Shown piece after piece: positions 14,779 to 22,939 of a stretch of DNA of 64,000 bases. The stretch covers positions 104,270-168,269 of the forward strand of contig NZ_JARVKV010000007.1 of assembly GCF_029813835.1 (NCBI RefSeq), written 5' to 3'. The number at the start of each line of letters is the position of its first letter. Within the stretch, counting starts at the first letter, position 1. The translations under genes and the position numbers were made by a program. The stretch comes from Streptomyces sp. DH37 (GTDB taxonomy: Bacteria; Actinomycetota; Actinomycetes; Streptomycetales; Streptomycetaceae). The notes under the pieces are model-generated. The model worked only from the letters and a program-made list of their open reading frames with translations, was not told the DNA's origin and searched no databases.

Positions 14779-15588
14779 TCAGCCCCGCAGCTCCGCCGTG
14801 CAGCACTTCACGCTGCCGCCGCCCTTGAGCAGTTCGCCCAGGTCGACGCCGACCGGCTCGTAGCCGCGCTCGCGCAGCGGACCGAACAGCCCCACCGCCG
14901 CCTGCGGCAGCAGCACGTGCCGGCCGTCGCTGACCGCGTTCAGGCCGAAGGCGCGGGCGTCGGCCTCCCCGGCGACGATCGCGTCGGGGAAGAGCCGGGC
15001 CAGGACGGCCCGGCTGCCGGGGGAGAACGCCTCCGGGTGGTACATGACGGCGTCGTCGCGGGCGTCGTCCAGCACGCACAGCGCGGTGTCCAGGTGGTAG
15101 AAGCGCGGGTCCACCAGGTCCAGGCCGATCACCGGGCGGCCGAAGAACTCCTGCGCCTCGGGGTGGGAGAGGGGGCTGCTGCGGAAGCCGCGGCCGGCCA
15201 GCAGCCAGGAGGCGGTGACGGCGAAGTCGCCCTCGCCCTCGTTGATGTGCTCCGGCTCGCGCACGTCCGTGAAGCCGTGCGCGAGGTACCACTCCCGGTG
15301 CGCGGCGGCCTCCCCCGCCCGCTCCGGGTGGGCGAAGCGGGCGCCGAGCACCCGGCCGTCGACGACGAGCGCGCCGTTGGCGGCGTAGACCATGTCGGGC
15401 AGGTCCGGGTCCGGGGCCAGCTCCTCGACGGTGTGGCCGAGCGAGCGGTACAGGTCGCGCAGCCGCTCCCACTGGGCGACGGCCAGCGGGAGGTCGACGG
15501 GCTTGGCGGGGTCCATCCACGGGTTGATGGAGTAGGTGACCCGGAAGTGCGCCGGTGAGCACATCAGATAGCGGCGGGGTGTGTACAC
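14779..15588 (-). CDS. ddaH: Dimethylargininase (DDAH) / amidinotransferase-fold hydrolase
   Basis: GTG 15588 is preceded by GAGGAG at good spacing and gives 269 residues. The protein starts RRYLMCSPAHFRVTYSINPW and contains WERLRDLY, DMVYAANGALVVDG, the acidic motif INEGEGDFAVTASWLLAG, a central RFYHLDTALCVLDD with the catalytic His, NAVSDGRHVLLP and the C-terminal GGGSVKCCTAEL, where the second region Cys is the nucleophile. This is the dimethylargininase branch of the guanidino-group-modifying superfamily: it hydrolyses N-omega-methylated arginine to citrulline and methylamines. A homologous role on another guanidino compound is possible. It converges with the Rsm22 gene. Confidence 0.88.
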   Translation of the reverse strand: MYTPRRYLMCSPAHFRVTYSINPWMDPAKPVDLPLAVAQWERLRDLYRSLGHTVEELAPDPDLPDMVYAANGALVVDGRVLGARFAHPERAGEAAAHREWYLAHGFTDVREPEHINEGEGDFAVTASWLLAGRGFRSSPLSHPEAQEFFGRPVIGLDLVDPRFYHLDTALCVLDDARDDAVMYHPEAFSPGSRAVLARLFPDAIVAGEADARAFGLNAVSDGRHVLLPQAAVGLFGPLRERGYEPVGVDLGELLKGGGSVKCCTAELRG

Positions 15589-15923
15589 GGAGGACTCCTC
15601 ACAGGATCGCTGTGTGGCGGAGGGGGCGCGCTGTGTGAGCACATGGTCCACCCGGCGGGCCCCGGCGTCTGCGCCCCGGAGCGGTTTTTCCGCCGGGCGG
15701 CCCCCACGTCATCCGGCCGGAGGAGTCCGCGGCGCCCGGGGGAGGCCCGGTGTCGGCCGCCCGGACCACTGTGACGACCGCGACTGCCTCCCGATTACTC
15801 ATCGGCGACCGATGAGGAGCAGGATGGAAACGGTCATCCGGGATCCGTGGATTCCGCCCGGCTGCGGGCGTTCGGTTCCGTACCCTCGAAAACCCACGGT
15901 CCCGGTCGCGAGTGAGGCGGTTC
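15589..15923. other. Intergenic stretch between ddaH and prim-pol gene, no gene seen
   Basis: About 335 bp that should contain the divergent promoters. No open frame resembles a protein family, and I see no tRNA or convincing hairpin. The last 100 bp are slightly richer in A and T, which suits a promoter for the downstream gene. Confidence 0.55.
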
Positions 15924-16661
15924 ATGGAACGCGAAAGCAGATTCTCCCGGTGGCTGCGCCGACGCTCCCGCAGCGGTGCGCACGCGAGCGCCGTGCAGGA
16001 GGCGGCCCGCGTCCGGGAGGACCTGCTGCTGACGGCCGCCGCCGCGGGCTTCCCCCTGGCGCCGGCCGCGCACCCCGAGGGCTACGGCTGCTCCTGCGAG
16101 CGGATCGGCTGTCCCACCCCCGGCCGGCACCCGGTCTCCTTCGCCTGGCAGACGCAGGCCACCACCGATCCCGAGCAGATCGTCCGCTGGGCCGCCGGCC
16201 AGCCGCTGGCCAACTTCGTCACCGCCACCGGCCGCGCCCACGACGTGCTGGACGTACCGGTGGGGGCGGGGCGCGCCGCGCTGGAGCGGCTGGAGGCCGC
16301 GGGCGTCGAGGTCGGGCCGGTGGCGGTGTGCGGCACCGACCCCTGGTCGGGGCGGATGCTGTTCTTCACGGCCACCCGCGGCACCCCGGACGACGAGGAC
16401 GAGTGGTGGCCGTGCGAGCTGGACTGCCACCCGGAGACCCTGGACGACCATCCGGGCCTGCGGTGGCACTGCCGCGGCAGCTACGTCCTCGTACCGCCCG
16501 CGCGCCTGCCCGGCGACGACCCCGAGCCCGCCGTCGGCTGGCTGCGCGCCCCCGAGCGCCCGCTGCCCGACCCGCTGACGCTGCTGGAGACGCTGACGGA
16601 CGCGTGCGCGGTGTACGCGGAGGAGGAGCCGGACCACGCGGCTCCGTGGCCGGTGCGCTGA
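15924..16661 (+). CDS. Bifunctional DNA primase/polymerase-like (prim-pol N domain) protein
   Basis: ATG 15924 is chosen because GTGAGGCGG just upstream acts as its ribosome binding site; GTG 15912 is the alternative. The 245 residues hold a single prim-pol-like domain: AAAAGFPLAPAAHPEGYGCSCERIGCPTPGRHP (a zinc-like Cys cluster; in short pieces YGCSCERIGC and HPVSFAWQ), WAAGQPLANFVTATGRAHDV, LDVPVGAGRAALERLE and RWHCRGSYVLVPPA. Catalytic-type primases carry a D-x-D at the LDVP position; here only one Asp is present, so activity is doubtful. Chromosomal stand-alone copies are common in Streptomyces and are unstudied. Confidence 0.75.
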   Translation: MERESRFSRWLRRRSRSGAHASAVQEAARVREDLLLTAAAAGFPLAPAAHPEGYGCSCERIGCPTPGRHPVSFAWQTQATTDPEQIVRWAAGQPLANFVTATGRAHDVLDVPVGAGRAALERLEAAGVEVGPVAVCGTDPWSGRMLFFTATRGTPDDEDEWWPCELDCHPETLDDHPGLRWHCRGSYVLVPPARLPGDDPEPAVGWLRAPERPLPDPLTLLETLTDACAVYAEEEPDHAAPWPVR

Positions 16662-16745
16662 CGCGCGGCTCCGGGAGGGGGACGGCCGGCCGCCCCGGCC
16701 GCCGCCCCGTACCGCGCACACCCCGGCCGGCCCGCCGGGGCGGGA

Positions 16746-17732
16746 TCACTCGCCCTTGGCGCCCGTCAGGCGCTGGAGGCGGTACAGCAGCGTGACCCGC
16801 GGGTCCGCGGCGTCGGCGGGCGGCACGGCCGCCGCCTGGACGGCGAGGCGGACGTACGTCACCGACTGCCGGGGCGTGCCCTCCAGCAGGGCCCTGACGT
16901 AGGGGTCCTTGACCTGCGGCGTGTAGCCCTCGGCCACGGTCTGCCTCATCTGGTGGTGCGTGGTGAAGAAGACCAGCGCCCCGCCGTCCTCCGTGCGCAG
17001 CCCCACCGGGGCGAACCGCGCGTCCCGGGCCGGGAGGTCGGCCCACTGGGTGCGGGCGCCGGGACTCGTCGCCGTCCTCCTCCGCTCCTCGCGCAGGGCG
17101 CTGGTCGCCGGCCCGTCGGCGAAGGCGTCACCGCCCTCGCGCAGGTAGTCCGCGTACGCCCGGCTCAGGTCCTCCGGCGCGACGGCCAGCCGGGCGGACC
17201 CGTCGGCGGGGACGGCCTCGACGTGGCCCTCGCCGTCCTCGGCGAACTCCGGCACCGCGGACTCGGCCAGCACCGACAGGTACGACGCCTTCCACGCCTC
17301 CGCGACGCCGTTCCTGGTGAAGACCAGCAGCCAGCGCTTGCCGGGGCTCTGGCTGGAGGCGGTGTCGGCGACGAAGAACTTCGGCCAGCCCGCCTGCCGC
17401 GGTATCAGGAAGCGGGCGTCGGTCAGCTCCAGGTCCCGGTGGTCCGGGCTGCCGTCCGGGTGGACGGCGTGGCGGGCCCGCAGCCCGGCCTGGTCGACGG
17501 CGCCCAGCGGGCCCGTCTCGATGGTGGAGTTGAGCTCGGCGTCGTGGGTGCGGTTGGCCTCGTTGTTGGTCTCGGTGAAGTGGTCGAGGACCTTCGCCGC
17601 CTCCGCCTCGGTCGTCGCCGGGACCACGGCCCTCTCCCCGTGCACCGTGACGCAGCCCGGCAGTCCCGCCAGCCCGGCCAGCACCGCCGCCAGCACCACG
17701 GCGCCCCTCAGCCCACGCGCCTTCGTCCGCAC
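16746..17732 (-). CDS. Putative lipoprotein of unknown function
   Basis: GTG 17732 follows GGGAGGGG and yields 328 residues. The N terminus has basic residues, a hydrophobic stretch (AVVLAAVLAGLAGLPGC) and a lipobox ending at Cys about 28, so it is probably exported and lipid-anchored. The mature part has two similar-sized halves: LDHFTETNNEANRTHDAELN and WLLVFTRNGVAEAWKASYLSV, then LALVFFTTHHQM-like ALVFFTTHHQMRQTVAEGY and VKDPYVRALLEGTPRQSVTY. I recognise these as a recurring actinobacterial hypothetical lipoprotein without an assigned role. It lies downstream of the mannanase gene but behind a strong terminator, so it is likely independent. Confidence 0.7.
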   Translation of the reverse strand: MRTKARGLRGAVVLAAVLAGLAGLPGCVTVHGERAVVPATTEAEAAKVLDHFTETNNEANRTHDAELNSTIETGPLGAVDQAGLRARHAVHPDGSPDHRDLELTDARFLIPRQAGWPKFFVADTASSQSPGKRWLLVFTRNGVAEAWKASYLSVLAESAVPEFAEDGEGHVEAVPADGSARLAVAPEDLSRAYADYLREGGDAFADGPATSALREERRRTATSPGARTQWADLPARDARFAPVGLRTEDGGALVFFTTHHQMRQTVAEGYTPQVKDPYVRALLEGTPRQSVTYVRLAVQAAAVPPADAADPRVTLLYRLQRLTGAKGE

Positions 17733-17823
17733 TCTCTCCGACCCCTCCCGGACCCTCACGAGGCTCTCCGGCCGAACCCTACCGGTGCCGCGCGGGGGCC
17801 GGGCGACGGGATGGGGGCGCGGG

Positions 17824-17876
17824 GCCCGGCCCCGCCCCCGCCCCGGTCGAGGGGCCCTGCGGGGGCGGGGCCGGGC
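17824..17876 (-). terminator. Terminator downstream of mannanase gene
   Basis: A perfect 17-bp stem (GCCCGGCCCCGCCCCCG with its complement at 17860-17876) closes a 19-base loop. It begins 31 bp past the mannanase stop on the minus strand and separates that gene from the lipoprotein gene. Confidence 0.75.
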
Positions 17877-17907
17877 GTCCGTCACACCGGCCGCGCGGCG
17901 GCCCGCG

Positions 17908-19569
17908 TCACGGTGCCGAGCAGGGGGCGCCGTCGAGCGTGAACACGCCGGGGACGGTGTTGGCGCCGTTCCAGGTGCCGGTGAAGCCGATGGTCACCGA
18001 GCCGCCCGCCGGGATGGTCGCGGTGTAGGAGGCGGGCCTGACGGTGACCGCCGTCCCGCTCTGGCTCGGGGTCCCGCCCCACATGTTGGTGATGGTCTGG
18101 CCGTCGGCGAACCGCCAGCCCAGCGTCCAGCCGCTGATCGCGGAGGCGCCGGTGTTGCGGACGGTCACCTCGCCCTGGAAGCCGCCCTGCCACTGGCCGA
18201 CGACCTTGTAGGCGACCGAGCAGGCGCCCGGCACGGGGTCGCCGGTCCGGCTCGTGGTGACGTTCACGACGGCGGAGCGCTCGGAGCGGTTGCCCGCCGC
18301 GTCCCGCGCGTACACGGCGAAGGTGTAGGCGGTGCCCGCCGTCAGACCGGTGATGCCGGCCGAGGTGCCGGTGGTGGTCCGCACGGTGGTCTCGGACGTG
18401 CCGCTGACGCGCACCACGTCGTACCCGGTCACCCCGGTGTCGTCGGAGGAGGCCGCCCAGGTCAGGGTGACGCCGGTGGAGGTCACGCCGGAGGCCACGG
18501 GCGTGCCCGGCCGGGTGGGGGCGGTGGTGTCGCCGCCGGAGCCGCCGCCGTAGACGGTGGCCTCCCTGGCGGTCGCGGCGATGCCGTTGGCGCCCTCGAA
18601 GATGCGCCGGCCCCAGCTGGTCAGGGAGTCCGGGTCGAAGCCGTTGACCATGTCCAGGTACTCGACGCCGCCGCCGTTGCCGCTCCAGGACCAGCCCAGG
18701 TAGCCCAGGCCGAGCTGCTGGGCGGTCGCCAGGATCGCGTCCTCGTCCGGGTTGCCGTCGGAGTGGTCGTGCCCGAACTCGCCGACCAGGACGGGCAGCC
18801 GCGCGTCGACGAAGCGGCCCAGGTAGTCCCGCACCTCGGCGGCGGTGTCGAAGACGCCGTACATGTGGATCGAGAACAGGGTGTTGCGGTCGGGGTCGGC
18901 GGCGAAGACCGACGCGGCGTTGTCCCGCATGGTGAACGACCAGTCCTGGCCCCAGTTGGGGGCGTCGACCATCAGCGCGTGGTCGAAGCCGGCGCCGCGC
19001 AGCTTCTGGATGGCGGCCTTGGTGTCGGCCGTCCAGCTCTGGTAGCCGCTGTTGCCGTGCGGCTCGTTGCCGATGTTGACGACGACGTAGTCCTCCTGGC
19101 CCACCAGCGCGCTCTTCACGCCGATCCAGTAGTCGGCCGCCCGGTCCAGGGAGACGGCGCCGCTCTGCTCGCCGTAGCCGGTGGTGTCGTGCACCTCCAG
19201 CACGCAGATCAGCCGGTTCCGCTTGCACTCGGAGACGACGTTCGCCACGTCGGACGCGTCGTTGCGCGTCCAGCGGTCCCCGCTGCTGAGCACCACCCGG
19301 ACGGTGTTGGCGCCCTTGGCCTTGATGTGGGAGAGGGAGTCGGACTCGCCCGGGTACCAGGTGTGGGCGTGGTTGACGCCCCGCATCACGAAGTCGTTCC
19401 CGTTGCCCTCCAGCAGGCGCCCGTCGCTGACGTGGAGGCCGGTGGCGGCGGCTGAGCCCCCGGCGGCCTCCGGGGCGGCCTGCGCGGTCTGGCCGAGGCC
19501 GGACAGCGACAGCAGTAAGCCGAGGAGGGCGCTGCCGGCTGCGGTGGTACGGGCGGTGCGTGGTCTCAT
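17908..19569 (-). CDS. Secreted endo-beta-1,4-mannanase, GH5-FN3-CBM2
   Basis: The 553-residue protein starts at ATG 19569 (GGAG upstream). A Sec signal peptide ends near TAQAA (residue 32). The GH5 domain, subfamily 8 by its start GLHVSDGRLLEGNGNDFVMR, spans about 43-330, with the acid/base Glu169 in VNIGNEP and nucleophile Glu264 in VGEFGHDH. A fibronectin type III domain (about 347-437) and a CBM2 domain (about 445-553, CSVAYKVVGQWQGGFQ) follow. It closely resembles Streptomyces ManA mannanases that cut mannan and glucomannan. A canonical CebR box and a second LacI-type palindrome lie upstream, so control by cello- and possibly manno-oligosaccharides is expected. Confidence 0.93.
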   Translation of the reverse strand: MRPRTARTTAAGSALLGLLLSLSGLGQTAQAAPEAAGGSAAATGLHVSDGRLLEGNGNDFVMRGVNHAHTWYPGESDSLSHIKAKGANTVRVVLSSGDRWTRNDASDVANVVSECKRNRLICVLEVHDTTGYGEQSGAVSLDRAADYWIGVKSALVGQEDYVVVNIGNEPHGNSGYQSWTADTKAAIQKLRGAGFDHALMVDAPNWGQDWSFTMRDNAASVFAADPDRNTLFSIHMYGVFDTAAEVRDYLGRFVDARLPVLVGEFGHDHSDGNPDEDAILATAQQLGLGYLGWSWSGNGGGVEYLDMVNGFDPDSLTSWGRRIFEGANGIAATAREATVYGGGSGGDTTAPTRPGTPVASGVTSTGVTLTWAASSDDTGVTGYDVVRVSGTSETTVRTTTGTSAGITGLTAGTAYTFAVYARDAAGNRSERSAVVNVTTSRTGDPVPGACSVAYKVVGQWQGGFQGEVTVRNTGASAISGWTLGWRFADGQTITNMWGGTPSQSGTAVTVRPASYTATIPAGGSVTIGFTGTWNGANTVPGVFTLDGAPCSAP

Positions 19570-19593
19570 CTGTCACTCCAGTGAACCGGTGCC

Positions 19594-19607
19594 TGACAAC
19601 GATGTCA
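19594..19607. promoter_or_regulatory. LacI-type imperfect palindrome near mannanase start
   Basis: TGACAACGATGTCA has 6-of-7 matching half sites around a central CG, the usual shape of a LacI-family operator. It lies 25 bp upstream of the mannanase ATG, between the gene and the CebR box. The regulator is unknown; a mannan-responsive LacI protein is one possibility. Confidence 0.45.
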
Positions 19608-19642
19608 TCTTTGAGGGGGGAGGGCCGATGCGCGATCGGACC

Positions 19643-19656
19643 TGGGAGCGCTCCCA
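19643..19656. promoter_or_regulatory. CebR box (TGGGAGCGCTCCCA)
   Basis: The perfect 14-bp palindrome TGGGAGCGCTCCCA equals the established operator of CebR, the cellobiose-responsive LacI repressor of Streptomyces. It sits 74 bp upstream of the mannanase ATG, a position that suits repression of its promoter. No cebR gene is in the window. Confidence 0.85.
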
Positions 19657-19789
19657 ATGAACATCCGTTGTCGGTGCCGCGTCAAGGGGTGCGACGGAGA
19701 TCGATTCCCGCTCCGGGGCGGCCCGCCGACCGTCCCGGACGAGTCCGGAGGGCCCCCCAAGCGGCCCAGTGCGGCCCAGTGCGGCCCCG

Positions 19790-20458
19790 TCAGGCGCTGA
19801 GCGGGAACTCCTCGCCCAGCTCGCGGAAGACGGCGGTGTTCAGCGCGAACGCGCGCCGGCACTCCTCGGCGATCCGCTGCTTCTCCAGGTCGTCGGCCGG
19901 CACCGCGTCCAGCAGCGCCCGGTACTCGCGCTTGAACGCGGCCGGATTGCCGATCTCCTCGAAGACGTAGAAGCGCACGCCGTCGCCCTTGCGCGCGAAG
20001 CCCCAGGTCTTCTCGGCCTTCCCGCGGATGATCTGGCCGCCCGAGAGGTCGCCGAGGTAGCGGGTGTAGTGGTGGGCGACGTAGCCGCCCGGCCACTCGC
20101 GGACCAGGCGGGTGATCCGCTCGGCGTACGCGGCCGTGGCGGGCAGCGGGGCCCGCGCCCCGCGCCAGTCCTCCCGCCCGCCGTGCAGATGGGTCAGATC
20201 GCGCTCCAGGGCGGCGGTGCGGAACAGCTCGGGCCGGAGGAACGGTCCCGCGACCGGGTCGTCCGCGAGCTCCTCCGCCCCGCTCTCCAGCGCCCGGTAG
20301 ACGAACCACAGCTGCTCGGTGTACCGGGTGTACGCCTCCACCCCCAGCCTGCCGTCCAGCAGGGCGCCCATGAAGGCGGACCCCTCCGCCTCCGTGTGCT
20401 GCTGCCGCGAGGCGTCGCGGATGAGGACGGAGAACGGAGTCGTGACGGACGCGACCAA
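19790..20458 (-). CDS. hmuO: Heme oxygenase (biliverdin-producing)
   Basis: TTG 20458 is the only start with a proper ribosome binding site (GGAGG six bases upstream) and gives 222 residues. Heme oxygenase features in order: FSVLIRDASRQQHTEAEG with the proximal heme-ligand His, YTRYTEQLWFVYRALE, and the distal-helix motif YTRYLGDLSGGQIIRG with the flexible Gly pair. The enzyme opens heme to biliverdin, CO and ferrous iron. The upstream palindrome at 20537-20554 resembles a DmdR1/IdeR iron box, so expression under iron limitation is expected. The gene lies downstream of map but probably has its own promoter. Confidence 0.92.
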   Translation of the reverse strand: MVASVTTPFSVLIRDASRQQHTEAEGSAFMGALLDGRLGVEAYTRYTEQLWFVYRALESGAEELADDPVAGPFLRPELFRTAALERDLTHLHGGREDWRGARAPLPATAAYAERITRLVREWPGGYVAHHYTRYLGDLSGGQIIRGKAEKTWGFARKGDGVRFYVFEEIGNPAAFKREYRALLDAVPADDLEKQRIAEECRRAFALNTAVFRELGEEFPLSA

Positions 20459-20536
20459 GGCGGGCCTCCGGGGACCAGGCGGCAGAGGGGCGGAGCGGCG
20501 CCTCGGGGACGCCGTCCGACCCGGCCGATTCTCGTT

Positions 20537-20554
20537 ACTTAGGTCTGCCTAAGT
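20537..20554. promoter_or_regulatory. Candidate iron box (DmdR1/IdeR type) for heme oxygenase gene
   Basis: ACTTAGG-TCTG-CCTAAGT is a perfect 7-bp inverted repeat in an AT-rich pocket 79 bp upstream of the heme oxygenase start. It matches about 13 of 19 positions of the DtxR/DmdR iron-box consensus (TTAGGTTAGGCTMACCTAA). Corynebacterial hmuO is a known DtxR target, which supports the reading. Confidence 0.65.
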
Positions 20555-20586
20555 CAATGTTTTCCCGACGGCTTGTCGGAAAAACG

Positions 20587-21444
20587 TCACGGAAGTGTCA
20601 GGATCTCGGCCCCCGAGTCGGTGACGACGAGCGTGTGCTCGAACTGCGCCGTCCGCTTGCGGTCCCTGGTCACGACCGTCCAGCCGTCCTGCCACATCTC
20701 CCACTCGTGCGTGCCCAGCGTCAGCATCGGCTCGATGGTGAACGTCATGCCGGGCTTCATCACGGTGGTCGCCCGCGGGTCGTCGTAGTGGGGGATGATC
20801 AGCCCGGAGTGGAACGAGCTGTTGATGCCGTGCCCGGTGAAGTCGCGCACCACGCCGTACCCGAAGCGCTTGGCGTACGACTCGATGACCCGGCCGATGA
20901 CGTTGATCTGGCGGCCCGGCCGGACCGCCTTGATCGCGCGGTTCAGCGACTCCCGCGTCCGCTCGACCAGCAGCCGCGACTCCTCGTCCACGTCGCCGCA
21001 CAGGTAGGTGGCGTTGTTGTCGCCGTGCACGCCGTGGATGTACGCGGTCACGTCCAGGTTCACGATGTCGCCGTCGCGCAGGACGGTCGAGTCGGGGATG
21101 CCGTGGCAGATGACCTCGTTGACCGAGGTGCACAGCGACTTGGGGAACTTCCGGTACCCCAGCGTCGAGGGGTACGCGCCGTGGTCGCACAGGTACTCGT
21201 GCGCCACCTCGTCCAGCTTGTCGGTGGTCACGCCGGGGGCGATGTGCCGGGCGGCCTCCGCCATGGCGCGGGCGGCGATCCGCCCCGCGATCCGCATCTT
21301 CTCGACCGTCTCGGAGTCCTGCACCTCGGGCCCGGTGTACGGGGTCGGGGCGTCCTTGCCGACGTACTCCGGGCGGGGGATCGAGGCGGGCACGGTGCGG
21401 TGCGGGGAGAGGGTGCCGGGAACGAGGAGCGACTGGCCAGACAT
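20587..21444 (-). CDS. map: Type I methionine aminopeptidase
   Basis: The 285-residue enzyme starts at ATG 21444, with TAGACT seven bases upstream and no ribosome binding site, so the message is probably leaderless. It has an N-terminal extension ([18 protein letters not shown]) typical of the longer actinobacterial isoform, then the pita-bread fold: [17 protein letters not shown], the metal-binding Asp pair in [39 protein letters not shown] and AQFEHTLVV, together supplying the D-D-H-E-E ligands. It removes the initiator methionine from nascent proteins. Confidence 0.95.
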   Translation of the reverse strand: MSGQSLLVPGTLSPHRTVPASIPRPEYVGKDAPTPYTGPEVQDSETVEKMRIAGRIAARAMAEAARHIAPGVTTDKLDEVAHEYLCDHGAYPSTLGYRKFPKSLCTSVNEVICHGIPDSTVLRDGDIVNLDVTAYIHGVHGDNNATYLCGDVDEESRLLVERTRESLNRAIKAVRPGRQINVIGRVIESYAKRFGYGVVRDFTGHGINSSFHSGLIIPHYDDPRATTVMKPGMTFTIEPMLTLGTHEWEMWQDGWTVVTRDRKRTAQFEHTLVVTDSGAEILTLP

Positions 21445-21451
21445 GTGCGCG

Positions 21452-21457
21452 AGTCTA
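21452..21457 (-). promoter_or_regulatory. -10 box (TAGACT) of leaderless map transcript
   Basis: TAGACT on the minus strand ends 7 bases before the map ATG. With normal -10 to start-site spacing, transcription would begin at or next to the A of the ATG. The same arrangement occurs at nadE (TAGACT, 32687-32692). Confidence 0.5.
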
Positions 21458-21488
21458 ACCGTGATAGGCGGCGCGTCCTCGGGGCAGC

Positions 21489-21725
21489 ATGGAGCACATG
21501 GCACTCTTCAAGCGCAAGGCGACCGGCAGGCCCGGCGAGTGGTTCTACTGCCTGGAGCACCACACGGTGGAGGAGGGCCCCGAGTGCCCCGCCAAGGACC
21601 GCATGGGCCCGTACGCGTCCCGTTCCGAGGCCGAGCACGCGATGGAGACGGCCCGCGACCGCAACGCGCGGTGGGAGAACGACCCGCGCTGGAGCGACCC
21701 CGCGGCGCGGGGCGACACCGACTGA
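21489..21725 (+). CDS. Small conserved protein (78 aa), function unknown
   Basis: The ORF from ATG 21489 (or ATG 21498, giving [15 protein letters not shown]) encodes a short soluble protein with [20 protein letters not shown] and [20 protein letters not shown], ending NDPRWSD. I recognise this as a small protein conserved in Streptomyces beside map. Two Cys and two His in YCLEHH-x6-EC could bind a metal. No known domain. The start is uncertain: neither candidate has a strong ribosome binding site. It is divergent from map, with only 44 bp between them. Confidence 0.75.
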   Translation: MEHMALFKRKATGRPGEWFYCLEHHTVEEGPECPAKDRMGPYASRSEAEHAMETARDRNARWENDPRWSDPAARGDTD

Positions 21726-21835
21726 CGGGCGCGCCCGCGGGACGGGGCCGGCCGCCCGCCGGGTTCGCCGCCGCGTCCGCTACCGGTGGGTAACCCCGGT
21801 GTGCCGGTGCGCCGCGCTCCTGGCAGGATCGGACC

Positions 21836-22564
21836 ATGACTTCGAACGATGCTTCCGCGGACGCCCCCGAGAAGACTCCCGGGAAGGCCCCCGCCAAGGA
21901 CCCGTGGGACCTGCCGGACGTCTCCGGCCTGGTGGTCGGCGTGCTGGGCGGCACCGGCGACCAGGGGCGCGGCCTGGCGTACCGGCTGGCACGGGCCGGG
22001 CAGAAGGTGATCATCGGCTCACGGGCCGCCGAGCGGGCGCGCGCCGCCGCCGGGGAGCTGGGCCTGGGCGTGGAGGGCGCGGACAACGCCGAGTGCGCGC
22101 GCCGCAGCGACGTGGTGATCGTCGCGGTGCCGTGGGAGGGGCACGCCGCGACGCTGGAGAGCCTGCGCGGGGAGCTGGCGGGCAAGCTCGTCGTGGACTG
22201 CGTCAACCCGCTCGGGTTCGACGGGAAGGGCGCCTACGCCCTGAAGCCGGAGGAGGGCAGCGCCGCGGAGCAGGCCGCCGCCCTGCTGCCCGACTCGCGC
22301 GTGACCGCGGCCTTCCACCACCTGTCGGCCGTCCTGCTCCAGAACCCGGAGATCGAGGAGATCGAGACCGACGTGATGGTGCTGGGGGAGGTGCGGGCCG
22401 ACTGCGAGATCGTGCAGGCGCTGGCGGGACGCATCCCGGGGATGCGCGGTGTGTTCGCCGGGCGGCTGCGCAACGCGCACCAGGTGGAGTCGCTGGTCGC
22501 CAACCTGATCTCGGTCAACCGGCGGTACAAGGCGCACGCGGGGGTGCGGCTCACCGACATCTGA
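21836..22564 (+). CDS. npdG: NADPH-dependent F420 reductase
   Basis: The 242-residue protein has a 30-residue disordered N terminus, then the Rossmann nucleotide site VVGVLGGTGDQGRGLAYRLA, VIIGSRAAERARAAA, VVIVAVPWEGH and VVDCVNPLGFD. The second half (AAFHHLSAVLLQNPEIEEIE, ANLISVNRRYKAHAGVRLTDI in part) is characteristic of F420H2:NADP oxidoreductase, which moves hydride between coenzyme F420 and NADP. F420 is made by Streptomyces for tetracycline-type and other reductions. ATG 21836 lies 6 bases after CAGGAT, so a leaderless message is plausible. No F420 biosynthesis genes are nearby. Confidence 0.9.
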   Translation: MTSNDASADAPEKTPGKAPAKDPWDLPDVSGLVVGVLGGTGDQGRGLAYRLARAGQKVIIGSRAAERARAAAGELGLGVEGADNAECARRSDVVIVAVPWEGHAATLESLRGELAGKLVVDCVNPLGFDGKGAYALKPEEGSAAEQAAALLPDSRVTAAFHHLSAVLLQNPEIEEIETDVMVLGEVRADCEIVQALAGRIPGMRGVFAGRLRNAHQVESLVANLISVNRRYKAHAGVRLTDI

Positions 22565-22717
22565 GCGCCGGCCCCCGGGACGGGCGCGGGGCGCGCGAGG
22601 CCGCGTGCCGCCGCCGCCCGGGGGCGGGCACGGGCGCGGGGCGCCGGGCGGGGCGGGGCGGGCGGATGGGGGACAATGGGGGCTGTCGTAACGCCGTACC
22701 GTCTGGAGCCCGCCCCC

Positions 22718-22939
22718 ATGGCCCCCTCGTCCCCGACCCGACGACTTCCCCTGTTCGCCCTGGTCGTCTGCGCCCTCGCCGTCGTCGCGGCGGTGGTGGC
22801 CTTCGTGAAGGGGGCCTGGCTGGTGGGGGTCGTCTGGGTCCTGATGGCCGGGCTGGCGTCCAACATGGCCTGGTACTACGTGCGCCGCGGCATGCTGGAG
22901 CGGGCCTCGGCGGAGGCGAACGGCGTCAGCGGGGAATGA
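22718..22939 (+). CDS. Small two-helix membrane protein (73 aa)
   Basis: ATG 22718 has GGAG nine bases upstream and is preferred to ATG 22676. The product has two hydrophobic segments (FALVVCALAVVAAVVAFV and GVVWVLMAGLASNMAWYYV) separated by a short loop, then a charged tail. It is probably an inner-membrane protein of a type common near the npdG gene in Streptomyces. No function is known. Its last 14 bp overlap the convergent site-2 protease gene tail to tail. Confidence 0.7.
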   Translation: MAPSSPTRRLPLFALVVCALAVVAAVVAFVKGAWLVGVVWVLMAGLASNMAWYYVRRGMLERASAEANGVSGE

